From Papaver somniferum (Eukaryota; Streptophyta; Magnoliopsida; Ranunculales; Papaveraceae): a DNA stretch of 64,000 bases. Location of the stretch: contig NC_039360.1 in NCBI RefSeq assembly GCF_003573695.1, forward strand, positions 63,241,911 through 63,305,910. The letters run 5' to 3'. A model generated the notes under the pieces. That model saw only the letters and a list, made by a program, of their open reading frames with translations. It ran no database searches and was not told the origin of the DNA. The stretch's first letter is position 1; the number at the start of each line of letters is the position of its first letter. A program made the translations under genes and the position numbers. Below, piece after piece: positions 34,425 through 45,275 of this stretch.

Positions 34425-34640
34425 CATTGTCATGGGGGAATAATACATGGAACATGGTTCGTCGTATTAGGTATCAGTTTAGTATCAATTCCCATTGATA
34501 CTGATATCATACCTTCGACTCAGCGGCACCGACTGACAACGATTGTTAATTCGGTAATAGTGAAAAATGTAGTTATAAGTTTACTTTTGATCTTGATTTG
34601 TTTGGCTTACAAATTTGGTTGTTGCATTTAAGCTACAAAT
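34425..34640 (+). repeat. Direct repeat, copy 2 (about 215 bp)
   Basis: Partner of 32806-33000. It starts ACACGCATTGTCATGGGGG, compared with ACACGCGCATAGCATGGGG in copy 1. Confidence 0.6.
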
Positions 34641-35400
34641 TTTTAATCAGATATCGGCAAAAATAAGTTACGATTAGAAACTATTGAGAAAGAGAAAAAA
34701 CTGCATCTTGGAAGTTGTATAAATCGGTCTTTCTGAGTCAAATCGTTCTCTCTTTCTCCCTCGCCATTGATGTTTTCTGATTTCTTTTCTATATATATCT
34801 ATTTATTTATTTTTCCAAATCAAATCAGACTAGTCTTTTCTAAATTTTGACTATACTGGTTCTCTCCATGTCTTTTCTTTCAACATTGCTTACCTCTATT
34901 GTTAGTTTATGAAGAATCTAATGCTTTAACTGCTCTTACGTAGGTCTCTTTCAGTTTCCTTTTATTTTTGTATTTATCCGAGTCCTCTTTTATGTATTAA
35001 TATATAGAACGTTTTGCTAAGCATCTGTTGAAGCATCTGATGTCTTCTATGTTGTTTAAGGTCCTTTTGTTTACAACATTCATCCCCTTTTGAGAGCTTT
35101 CCCTGCAATGAAGTATCAAGTCAAATAAAGCAGTTTGATCGAAATGGTTAAATGGATATCTTTGTACAATCACTCATACAACAAGAAATAAGGAGTGCAT
35201 TAATCTAACAGTTGAGAAAATGAATAACAGATTGCAACAGCGGCATGGGAAAATGATTAATTAAGCATAAGTATTCAAATACAATCTAATTTTAGAAATA
35301 TGGGTTAGTTTTAGATGGGATGTTTCTACATGCCACCACATTCTGTAAATGCAATTGAATCTTTCGAATATTTTGGTGGAGGAAACAAAACAAAAGAGGT
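34641..35400. other. Unassigned AT-rich region
   Basis: No open frame longer than background, no terminal repeats and no RNA gene were recognised. Confidence 0.5.
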
Positions 35401-35429
35401 TTATACCTAATCTCTTTGAATTCGGTTCG

Positions 35430-35745
35430 TACTCCAAAATGGTGGGGAGGAATGAGATTTAAAAATAAGCTTTTTTAACAAAATGAACATGGAGGAATGG
35501 GATTTAAGAATAAACTCGTTTAGTAAAATTAGCATGGAGGATAATTACTGAAAAAAAATTTATGTGGGTGAAAGTTTTGAGGACAAAAAATTTCAAAAAC
35601 ACACCCACTAAAATGGAGAGGAATGAGATTTAAGAATAAGCTCCTTTTGACAAAATTAGCGTCGAGGATGATTACTTGAAAAGGTTTTCTGTGGGTGAAA
35701 ATTTTGAAGGAAAAATATTTCAAAAACACACCAACTAAAGGATGA
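35430..35745 (+). repeat. Imperfect tandem duplication (units about 130-175 bp)
   Basis: Two units share AGGAATGAGATTTAA, TGTGGGTGAAA and ATTTCAAAAACACACC. The first unit carries an extra internal partial copy. A minus-strand frame across this region simply translates the repeat. Confidence 0.7.
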
Positions 35746-35939
35746 TATAACCTTTAAAGGAACTTGAAATTTGCCAGAGCATTCATATAGGTATTTAACG
35801 GGTTAAAAAGTTCCATATACGGAAAGCTTGAGAAGGAAAAAAAAAGATAAAAACAATGCATGACAAGTGGATTCTTGATGACAATTGAAGTGATAGTATT
35901 AATATAAGTTATCATAATGAAAATAATGCGCACATGAAA

Positions 35940-37107
35940 GTTTTTGATCTAGTGGAGGTGAATACAAAAATATGGAACATCCAGAAGCTGCATCAAAACT
36001 TCAATCAAAACCAAGTTCAAAAAATTCTAGACATAAGACTATACTCTGAAGTTAAATAGTTTATGATAAGAACGTATCATTTTTTTGTTAGTTCTTCTTA
36101 CAAGGTCATTCTCAAAGTCAAAATAATATCAAATAACAATAGGAGAGTGAGTACTGGTTAAAGTTATGAAAAGAAATGCTTACATACAAATGCCAATTAT
36201 TCTTGTGGCAAGTTTTTCATGACATCTTCCCAGTTATGAAAAGAATTGGCAGGCATGTTAAAATCCTGTCCACAATATGCAAAAGATGTAATGGAGAGGA
36301 TGAACCTACTATTCATATGATCATCAACTGCCCTTATGCTCAGGAATTTTGTAATCACATGGATATGCACATTTTGAATACATTAAGGGATGTTGACGGA
36401 ATAAAACAGTAGAGGCAAACTTGGAATCATGAGGAAGTTGATATTTATTTCAAAAATCAACATAAAGTTAACCTTGTTGTTATTACCATGTGGTTTATTT
36501 GGAAATCAAGTTGTGATCTTGTCTTTGAAGTGATTAGAAATCCAAGTAGAGACATATACCGCATAGTCATGAATTTTTGCAGCAGCTCTAAGATTCAGAT
36601 CACTCAAAATAACATTATTGATTCTCATGATATAGTTACGCTCATACTAATACTAGGAATATAAACAGTAGTTTGACTAGACCACCACCAAACTAGGTCA
36701 AAATGAACATTGATGCTTCTTTTATTAAAGGAAACTTTATTGCAGGTGTAGCTCAAATAATTCGAGATTTTTCAGGAACATTGGTGAGGACAAGAATTTT
36801 AGCTGCCAAATCTTGGAAAGCTGAGAAAGTTGAAGCTTGGGTGATGCTTGAAGTTAAAGTGGGATAGTCATCTTCAACTGCAGTGATAATAAGTCTGTTC
36901 TTCAGAGTGTGAATGTCAACGTTCATTCAGTCAAATGGGAAAATCAAGCTCTTATCCAAGAAGCTAGAGATAGAATATGGGTTTAAGTTGTGTTGAAGTT
37001 AGATATGAAATTAGGAATACAAATAAAGAAGCTATTACACTTTCTAAATTTGCCACAATAAGTAGAGAAAGTAGTGACTTAGGGTTTGGATATTCATTTA
37101 GATGTTA
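35940..37107 (+). pseudogene. LINE ORF2 C-terminal relic (zinc-binding RT domain plus RNase H)
   Basis: The plus-strand frame at 36176-36412 reads YKCQLFLWQVFHDIFPVMKR and CKRCNGEDEP...HMIINCPYAQEFC, the pattern of the zinc-binding domain that follows reverse transcriptase in plant LINEs. Around 36700-36870 the frame reads VKMNIDASFIKGNFIAGVA, the start of the LINE RNase H domain. Stops and frame changes separate the pieces. The reverse transcriptase itself is missing. The 3' end continues into the shared repeat at 37108-37550. Confidence 0.8.
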
Positions 37108-37550
37108 AAGTTCAAATCAAATGGGATTCTGTGTTATACTGAGTTTGTGGAAGTTTAAGTATGTTGTTGCGTGTTTTGTAACTCTTGGGATTTTTTTATT
37201 TCTTAATGAAATATCCTTATTTTTCCTGCAAATTAAAAAAGAAGTTATGATTAGAAATAAAAAAAAGTTAATCAAGGGCATCATAATCTGTTACATTAGT
37301 TTGTAAGATATAAACCAATAGATATGGACACCCTTCAGACCATGGTTTGTCGTATCTGTTGCATCTGTATTCGTCGACAGTGATTCAAGATCCTTAGTTT
37401 ATATATATGTATCTACGTGTACCGGTTTCATATCATCCGGTACAAAATGTATCAATACTGTATCGACCGGTATAACTTCCCGATAATAAGACGTGGAATA
37501 GAAAATACATATGAAGTTAAGGGGTGATACTAGATAACAAGATAATTCAC
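37108..37550 (+). repeat. Dispersed 450-bp repeat with LINE 3' tail, copy 2
   Basis: This aligns with 3520-3970. It follows the LINE RNase H relic directly, so at least its left part is LINE 3' sequence. Confidence 0.7.
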
Positions 37551-37890
37551 AAAGCGAGATTTGATAGTTCAGGCCAGCAACTGCATTCATTGTCATATAG
37601 GGGTTACTCTTTCTTCAGAATAGAAAATCAATATAATTTGGATCAACGTGCTCAGTACACACATGACTGTCGTGATTGACAAGAAGAATCCTTTTAAGTT
37701 TCATCTAATTCATGCACATATCCTTTATAATCGAGATATTAGCTAAAAGAGCAAAGCCAACCATCAACTAGCTATTCAAATTTTGAAGAAAAGTGAACTC
37801 GAACTTTAATTTTTATTTTCACTATATTATCATGGCCAATGAAAGTAACGAAATATATGCGATCATCTAATATAAAATTTTATTTGAATT
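37551..37890. other. Unassigned AT-rich region
   Basis: No gene, terminal repeat or RNA gene was recognised between the dispersed repeat and the Cassandra element. Confidence 0.5.
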
Positions 37891-38619
37891 TGTAATATCC
37901 CGATATTCGGCAGTGGTTGGCCGAATGGAATATAAGTAATGGTTCGTCATTTTTTAACACCGAGGTCTTTTAGCATAATTGGCTCCATAGTTGACAGAAA
38001 ACTTTACAGTTAAGCGTGCTCGGGCGGGAGCTACAGTTAAGTGTGCTCGAGCGGGAGCAATCCAGGGATGGGTGACCTCCCGGGATGTTGTTGCTGGATG
38101 ACCGCAGCGTTGCCCATTGAAAAACTCACACTACCGGATAACCGCAGTGGCTAAGTGGGGACAACATCGGTGGAGAAACGGGTCATTACAAATGGGTATC
38201 AGAGACGACGATGGTTCACCTGTCGAGGGTGGGAAGGTACACTGGACAGGGTTGGTCCAGGTGCTTCTCATGAGGGGCAGGAAACGTCGGAGATCTGGGA
38301 TTGTATATATATTCCGGAGCCGAGGACGGCTCCAATTTAAGGTGGTGGTATTATAATACCCCGATATTCAGCAGTGGTTGGACGAATGTAATATAAGTAA
38401 TGGTTCGTCCTTTCCTAACACCAAGGCCTTTTCAGCACAATTGGTTCCAGAGTTGGCAGAAAACTCTACAGTTAAGTGTGCTCGGGACGGAGCAATCTAG
38501 GGATACGTGACCTCCCGGGAAGTTGTTGCTGGATGACCGCAGTGGCTGGATAACCGCAGTGGCTGGATAACCGCAGTGGCTAAGTGAGGACAACATCGAT
38601 GCAGAAACGGGTCATTACA
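37891..38619 (+). mobile_element. Cassandra TRIM retrotransposon, 729 bp
   Basis: Two LTRs (37891-38190 and 38352-38619) begin near TGTAATATCCCGATATTC or TATAATACCCCGATATTC and end GGGTCATTACA. A primer-binding-site-like TGGGTATCAGAGACG follows the first, and a purine-rich AAGGTGGTGG precedes the second. Both LTRs contain sequence derived from the 3' half of plant 5S rRNA (AGTTAAGCGTGCTCGGGCG and GATGGGTGACCTCCCGGGA). Terminal-repeat elements with 5S rRNA-like LTRs define Cassandra, a non-coding TRIM carrying RNA polymerase III promoter sequence. No clear TSD was found: GAATT on the left and AAAGT on the right match at three of five positions. Confidence 0.93.
38016..38090 (+). promoter_or_regulatory. 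5S rRNA-derived block (Pol III internal-promoter-like) in the Cassandra 5' LTR
   Basis: The phrase ACAGTTAAGCGTGCTCGGGC is tandemly duplicated, as ACAGTTAAGTGTGCTCGAGC, about 27 bp later. The second is followed by GGATGGGTGACCTCCCGGGA. These correspond to the A-box and C-box regions of a 5S gene. The 3' LTR has only one copy of the A-box phrase. Confidence 0.8.
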
Positions 38620-38947
38620 AAAGTACAATATTTTTCGGATTCAATGATTTATTCAGCTTTATTTAACTAATCTATTTTCATAATCGTTATAAGGACGATA
38701 AAAACCAGCTAGGTCGATCTAGATCAACCTACTCTAATCCATTGCTATAAACAGTAAGGTTTTTTTCTTCTGAAGTAAGGTAAGAACTTATTATTCATAT
38801 ACGCTAAAACAAATTCACAAACTTAGCCATAAAACAGATAAATTTATTCCTTTGTTATACATACAACACAACCTTACAGTGGTATACTTGAATGAAAAAA
38901 ACTAAAGGTGACCAACTTGGTCGAAACAAGAAAAAGACCTCTACTAA

Positions 38948-39608
38948 GAGCATCCACAGTGGGCGAGTATAACCAAAAATTTGGGATGAGATCGTAACAC
39001 AATGGGACGGAGTAAAGATCAAATCCCAACCAAAGATCAAATTCCAGACCAAATATGGTCGCGACCAAATCCCAAATTCTAATATAGTCGGGCGTAAATT
39101 TAAAGTACGCTTGTTGCTGGGCGTAAATTTAAAGTACGCTTGTTAACGGGCGGAGATTTAAATTACGCCCGATGAAATTTTAATTAAATAAAAAAAAAGA
39201 ATGAGGCGGACTTTTAAAGTCCGCCTGATGAAAGTTGCAAAGAATGGGGCGGACTTTTAAAGTCCGCCTGATGAAATTTTAATGGGGCGGACTTTTAAAG
39301 TCCGCCCCATTAAATTTTAATTAAATAAATTTTAATTAATTAAATTTTAATTAATTAAATTTTAATTAAATAAAAAAAAAAAGAATGAGGCGGACTTTAA
39401 AAGTCCGCCTGATGAAATTTACAAAAAATGGGGCGGACTTTTAAAGTCCGCCTGATGAAATTTTACAAAAAAAAAATGGGGGACTTTTAAAGTCCGCCTG
39501 ATGAAATTTTAATCATGTACCGTTGCGTCACAACACGGACTAAATCCAAATTTTGGTCTTTCTTTTTATCTTTGATCTTTGGTTTTGATCGCACCACTGC
39601 AGTTGCTC
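38948..39608. mobile_element. PIF/Harbinger-type MITE, 661 bp, with TSD TAA and an internal palindrome array
   Basis: The ends are GAGCATCCACAGTGG on the left and CCACTGCAGTTGCTC on the right, inverted with a few mismatches. The 3-bp duplication TAA is present at 38945-38947 and 39609-39611. Both features fit PIF/Harbinger (Tourist-like) MITEs. The interior (39085-39510) holds about seven copies of GGCGGACTTT followed, with at most a base or two between, by AAAGTCCGCC, plus earlier GGGCGTAAATTTAAAGTACG variants. The palindromes are separated by ATGAAATTTTAAT-like spacers. Confidence 0.85.
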
Positions 39609-39795
39609 TAACAGATTAACAGGTGAGGGTCCCAGTCATGCTTTAAAGGCACATCCCCTTGTTAATCCAGGGATAGATAAGTTTTTGGACTGGTTTGGTC
39701 CACCCCAACGAAGGTTGTGAGATATAATGCAAAATTAATTATTAAACGAACATACTCAAATGGAAGATTGGTAGATTCCAAGAGAAGCAAAAAGT

Positions 39796-40202
39796 GAGGG
39801 AGGATCGCCTGATACTCTTATTTTCACATTATCTCACATTTTGGATACTAATTCTTTTCCGAAAAATCAACAATAATGTATCTGAAGCTAATACATTCGT
39901 TTTATAAATCTCTATATATGCACAAAGAACGAGCATATTCTGAAATGTACAGCTTCACCATCCTCTACTTAAAATATCAACTGTTCAAAGTCAATGAATT
40001 TTCCACCGTTAAAATCAAGGTTGCTAAGTGGTGAGGTTTGGTATTTCATAATGTGCTCATTTTTCATAGGTATATAGATCGTTGTAAGACTGCATAATTT
40101 AAAATATTGGTTTCAAAATACACTACCATTTAAGCTTTTTGAAAAAAACGTCTCTTAAAATATGAGATAATGTGAATTTAAGAGTATGAGGGATCCTCCC
40201 TC
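39796..40202. mobile_element. MITE with long inverted ends, 407 bp (family copy 1)
   Basis: The left end is GAGGGAGGATCGCCTGATAC; the right end, reverse complemented, is GAGGGAGGATCCCTCATACT. Inverted similarity extends about 40 bp (ACTCTTA...TCACATTATCTCA). A related element lies at 53528-53918. No convincing TSD was found here. The interior is non-coding. Confidence 0.8.
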
Positions 40203-40427
40203 TAGAAGTACATGGAGTTAAATATGGATGGACTATTAATTTTATATCTTAATTGAGTTGAGATGTAAATTTTTGTTGGGTTTTGAGATAAGAAAATTCA
40301 AAACTTTTTAATATACGAAGGCCGATAGATTTAACCCTCGCCAGCATATGAAATTTTGAAAGGTATTTTGGCTATCATTATTTGGCATTTTACTATAACA
40401 GTCCCAAAAATATCTTTATGGTTCTGG

Positions 40428-41006
40428 GTTGCACGGATGCGTACGCGTAGACGCGGACACGACACGACGCAGATGCGGACACTACAAAATTCTTAAAAAA
40501 TTAGGACGCGGGCACGTATATACATATTTTATTTATATGTTATTTATATATATAATCATGTATTTATACAACAAAGTCAAGCATTTCAATCCTAAAAATT
40601 AGAAAATGATGCTACATGTGTATAAATTTCAAAAGAAAAGAAGACATCGTTTGTTTATACACGCCGAAGGTCAAACAATCAGTCGCTATTAAACACATGA
40701 CACAATCAAAATGCATTCTTAGAACAACACATGCTCAACTAAGAGTATACGTGATGTCATTTCCAATTACAAAACCCTAATAAATACCTAAATTATTGAT
40801 CTAAATGTTTGTCTTTCTTCATTTGATTAATAATAGTAAAAATAATGGAAGAAGTTTAAATGAAGATGAAAAAAAATGCGTCGGACACGCGTCATCAATG
40901 TCCAGAACGCGCAAATTGGTCCGTCGCACACGCGTCGTGTCAGCATCCCACGTGTGTCCCGTGTCTGACGCGGACACGACTCAAAAAATGGAGTGTCCGT
41001 GCAACC
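40428..41006. mobile_element. hAT-like MITE, 579 bp
   Basis: The ends are GTTGCACGGATGCG on the left and CCGTGCAACC on the right, and the subterminal ACGCGGACACGAC occurs in inverted form at the other end. The flanks are GGTTCTGG and AGTTCCGG, an 8-bp duplication with two differences, so the insertion is fairly old. The middle is AT-rich and non-coding. Frames at 40805-41054 translate the GC-rich end and are not genes. Confidence 0.75.
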
Positions 41007-41014
41007 AGTTCCGG

Positions 41015-42089
41015 TTGTAATGCTGTTTTTGCTTTGTTAAATTTGCTTTGTTAAATGAATTTTTGAAAAAAGAAAAAAAAAGTCCGTCTCTTTTTAAGGC
41101 AGAAGTTGAGAAACAAATATTCACAGAAAAAAATAAATTTTAAGTTCTAAGCTCCAACATTATGACGTTTATATCATATATAAACTTATTAAACTCGATA
41201 CCATTAGGGGCCCTCCTGTAAGTAAAAGGGTATTTTACAGAATAAGTCAAAGAAAGTGCTTAAAAATCAGCACATCTAGGATCTTTCGGATTCTTTTTCT
41301 TCTTTTTTCTTCTAGGAAGATCTTTCATAATTCTAGTATATCATTAACAACAGAAAATATAATTTGGTTCAACTTTCAACTACTATGTCGACGTGTCCGG
41401 ATAAGAAATGAAACAAGTTTTTGAACTCATGGCATAACATCTGCCCAAGTTCCCCCTTGAGCAACAGAAACAGAAACCATCTCCTCCACCCTATCTAAGG
41501 TGGGTTAACACTAAACATTACCCTCCAACCCGTATTGGGGTCATTAAAGTGAAAGGTCAAATGGTGAATAGAAGTTGGGGTAGAGTTTGAAAATGCTTTT
41601 ATCTAACCTTTCTGTACCCGGATTCCTTGACCTGTTACTTTTGTAAAGCTGACACGAAATCGATTCAGACGACCATGTTTTATGTGGATGATGTAATAGA
41701 AAATGAAGTCAGCTGATTCTAAATTATCCGAACTTATTATGTGAAAGTCAATAGTGAGCTAGGGAGACATACTTAACAATATTAGTTGTACGATCGTTTG
41801 TGCGAGGTTACAACTTCGAATATTGATTCTATTCCGGAAGATCTTACGAATGCACCGGGAATTATCACTTGATTTCGACTTTACCCTTCCGGTCTTGGCC
41901 CTCCTTGTTGCGCCAAAGGATGCTATATTTTTCTTTTTCTACTTCTTTTTTCTTTTCCGTATTGGCAGTTCTAAAAACAAAAAACTAGAGCCTTACAAGG
42001 CTCTCCCAAGAATAACTACAAGTAAGCACCCAAAAAATCAAGAGGCTTATCTATCCGTATAGTTGCTTGCTGCTTTCTTTACTAACAAA
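41015..42089. other. Unassigned intergenic sequence
   Basis: No conserved open frame, RNA gene or terminal repeats were recognised. The frame at 41823-42062 has no identifiable motif. Confidence 0.5.
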
Positions 42090-42296
42090 TGTATGGGTGA
42101 GAAACGGGATGCGCTAACCCATTTAACCCGTGCTTAATCCAAACATTGGGTGGGTATGGACAATGTAATTCCAAATGTTGGGCGAGCATAGTCACAGATG
42201 TCATCAGTCCGTACTAATTTGGGCGGATATGGGCACAAATTTTATTAAACGGAACAACCCCCACATCCAACCCGAAAGTCTATAAAGTTTTAGTGA
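42090..42296. mobile_element. Left half of a decayed hAT MITE
   Basis: Phrases such as TTGGGTGGGTATGGACAATG and ATTTGGGCGGATATGGGCAC match the left part of the intact MITE at 15355-15941 with many changes. The right half reappears at about 46427-46806. About 4.1 kb of later insertions separates them. Confidence 0.65.
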
Positions 42297-42509
42297 AATT
42301 GACGTCTTGTTTGAACAGATAAAGTTGGACATATTAAACTCTGGTAAAGAGCTATTATTAGTAGCCTTATACGATTACCCTTTTCCCGATAATTATACAG
42401 AGGAAATTAGGAGGAGATCCAAAAAAAATAATATTCTCGTTCTCAGGCCCACAATTAATTTTGTATACCGTGACACCCATAATTATATGAAATTATTATA
42501 TGAATCAAT

Positions 42510-43380
42510 ACATAACTGGTTATGCATACTATCTTTTCAGGCATAACTCGTTATGCATACTATCTTTTTCAGGGGTATAATTGGCAGCGCAATTTGGACA
42601 TAACATATCTAAAAATCCGCGCCTTAGAATTTTACAAATTTTATATCGTTGGGAATCTTTTTAAAAGATCTACGCAACGAGTACAAACAAGAATATCAAT
42701 TTTTTGTTTTTAACGAAAAAATCGGAGGTGATCCTCATTTTAGGGATTTTTTTTGAAAACTTGATACTTAACCATTATGCAGTCACCAAAAACGATGCAT
42801 AACACATTCTGCAGATGCATAACGAATTATGCAACCATTTTTTCGACTGCATAACAAGTTATGTATCTGCATAACAAAGTTACGCATCTATAACAAGTTA
42901 TGTAACCATTGTTTTGGTTGATTTTAGCCGTACATATAAAAAATTGATGCATAATGTAGTATGCATCCATATTTACGGATGCATATCAGGTTATGCATCT
43001 ATTTTCTCGATGCATAATGCATTATGTAGCCATATTTTCGGACGCATAACAGGTTATGCAGGTTTTCTGGACTGCATAACAAGTTATGCAACAAATTTTA
43101 TAGATGCATAACAGGTTATGCATCCATTTTCACGAATGCATAACATGTTATGCAGACAGTTTCTCGACTGAATGACAAGTTATGCAGCCTTATTTTTTGT
43201 TGGTTTCAATACTAAGAAAAAAATAGCTGCATAACGTGTTATGTAACCGTTTTTTGGACTGCATAACAAGTTATGCAAAAAAAAAAGTTGTAGAACGTGT
43301 TATGCATTCAATTTCGGGAATGCATAACAAGTTATGTAACAAATTTTTGTAGATGCATAACCCGTTATGCATCACTATTC
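42510..43380. repeat. Array of imperfect palindromes, TGCATAAC-NN-GTTATGCA
   Basis: At least 17 copies occur at intervals of roughly 35-60 bp. The two central bases vary (AA, CC, AG, CG, TG), as do a few stem bases, and T-rich or CGACTGC/GGATGC spacers lie between them. Some arms have decayed (GCATAATGTAGTATGC, GTAGAACGTGTTATGC). No open frame of note runs through it. Confidence 0.9.
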
Positions 43381-43441
43381 ACACCAAACAAGTAACGTGC
43401 AAGTGACATGCACCCAACTATAAACAAGGTAGTTAATAAAA

Positions 43442-43684
43442 CTAAAGTCGAGTCGTGGGTAATTGCTGTTGGAATGAAGCAGAGTCTATGCTTTTTATGC
43501 AAACCCCATTTAATACCATTGTCTTGTGTACTCCTCCAAGCAATCCTTCATAATCTGTGTCTCCACATTCTCCAACAATAAAAACCATATCCGGAAGTTC
43601 TATTCCCCATCTGATATATAGATACCTGAACAATAAAAGAAATCCTTCAGGAAATGATACACTAGTTATACGAGTATGCGTCAA
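43442..43684 (-). pseudogene. Sucrose-phosphate synthase fragment, intron border retained
   Basis: The minus-strand frame contains [20 protein letters not shown] followed by [16 protein letters not shown], closely resembling the C-terminal phosphatase-like region of plant sucrose-phosphate synthase ([17 protein letters not shown]). That enzyme makes sucrose-6-phosphate from UDP-glucose and fructose-6-phosphate in the cytosol. The conserved part starts directly after ATTGTTCAG, an intron acceptor, and what precedes reads as non-coding. Only about 45 residues are recognisable. It is a fragment of a genomic (unspliced) copy, probably captured by a transposon. Confidence 0.75.
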
Positions 43685-45275
43685 TCATTCTAACACTGAC
43701 ACTTAGAATGTTAATATGTCCAGTCATTTTGTAGGACATTAATGAGGAATGGATATCCGGAAAAAAACACATTTCTGTTATGATGGACTGAAAAGGTAGA
43801 GGTTGAATGATCCCATGATTCGTGGTCCCGATGGATACATTGCAAGGTATAGCTTGTCAACGAAGTCACTATTGTGTGCTAGGTACTTTAAAGGCATATC
43901 ACTTCTGAACTTGGCAGATATAGCAAATAAGTTCATAAACTTGCGCAAAAAACAGTGGCGAAGGTCTATAATCTGGCTAATCCAACCAGTCCCATAGTAG
44001 ATTAGATCAGAAAAATAGTGCAAGATTTTTAGGCACCATGAAACACTTTACATATAGTAGTTAATATCCTATCCTTGCAGAACTAATATTCAAATGGAGT
44101 GAAATGTGCCAGTGGAGTTTGTGGTGGGTGGTGACCCTTCTATAAGCTTACTTTTTCTAAATAGGGGTTAGTACCCCCGATAAGCCACATGCGGACTCGA
44201 CCAAACTCACTGAACACAGCTATTATATTTTAAACTCAATTATAACATGGTTTATTCCAACTGAATCAATTAACATTAGCAACGAAGTACATAACAATTA
44301 AGAGAAAGCATCACAAATAGCAATTCACATTGTTCAGTTTATCATTTACACCTAAAGAACAATAGAGCATAAGCACAAACTTAAAATGCTTCAGGAAAGA
44401 AAGACTAACCTGTACCAGCAGCGGTAATGGCTTACCTTAGTTCACGATTACAGGAAAAACCACTGCCTCATCTTCACTAATCATCAATGCCTCACCTTCA
44501 CTAATCGTCACTGCCTCCATCTTCTAAGCATAAATCTTGGTGAAAACCACCACTCTCCAATTGGTTTTCTTCTCTGCTAAAAAATCGTCTCAATATCAGA
44601 CCCTAATTCATTTCTACCACTGATTCTTAATCTTCATCTCATCTTCACTAACAACAGCAATTCCTTCTTCATCTCTGTCTAGCAATTCCATACTTCGATT
44701 TCAAGCAAAACCCATCTTCGATTCAACAATCAACAGCTTGAATTTCCTCTTTCAACAGCGAAACCATATCAAAACCAATTCTAACACCCGTAACAGCAAA
44801 CCCATTTTCCTTCTTGAATTCAAGCATCACATACGAACCCTAATTTTGTATTTCAACCTCAAACCTCATCAATCTCTCCCTACGACGAATCAATAGAGCT
44901 CATTTCACTGTATAACCCCATCAATCTCACGATGGTGATAGTGATGCATAAAATTGGGATGTTCATGTGTTTGTGGTGCGAGAGGAGGTTGAAGATCAAT
45001 CTGCTATGCGATGATACAAAGGTTGAAGATTAAGATGGTGATGAAGCTTTGTAGATCAAGAGAAGAACAGAGAAGATAAGATCTGAGATGAATCGGGTGA
45101 AATATGTTAGTTTGGAAAGAAGAAAAGCGAAAACATAATTTCTAAAAATTATGGGCCCGTGCATAATTTTATCACAGAGAATGGGTGTGCGTATGAGAAT
45201 TTCTGAGTGTGGGCTTCACAATTTGAAGAATTTATAGAATGGGTATGTCTGTAGTTTTCACTTTAAATTATATAA

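Larger units (their letters stand above)
42297..45267. mobile_element. Putative composite DNA transposon: palindrome array plus captured gene pieces
   Basis: This block splits the hAT relic. It contains, in order, an array of TGCATAAC/GTTATGCA inverted words (about 42510-43380), a sucrose-phosphate synthase exon fragment (43440-43684, minus), and leader-like CT-rich DNA (44400-45100). Weak inverted similarity exists between about 42450-42500 (GGCCCACAATTAATTTTGTA) and the reverse complement of about 45140-45220 (GCCCACACTCAGAAATTCTC), each followed by a similar ACACCCAT word. A Pack-MULE is the best guess. The exact ends and TSD were not resolved. Confidence 0.45.

Noticed and set aside
37891..38619. 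A functional 5S rRNA gene
   Set aside because: Only the 3' half of 5S rRNA is represented and it lies inside paired LTRs with a primer-binding site, so it belongs to a Cassandra element.
42510..43380. A CRISPR-like array
   Set aside because: The repeats are palindromes with variable centres and irregular spacers in a plant nuclear sequence. There are no cas genes, and the spacers are not of uniform length.
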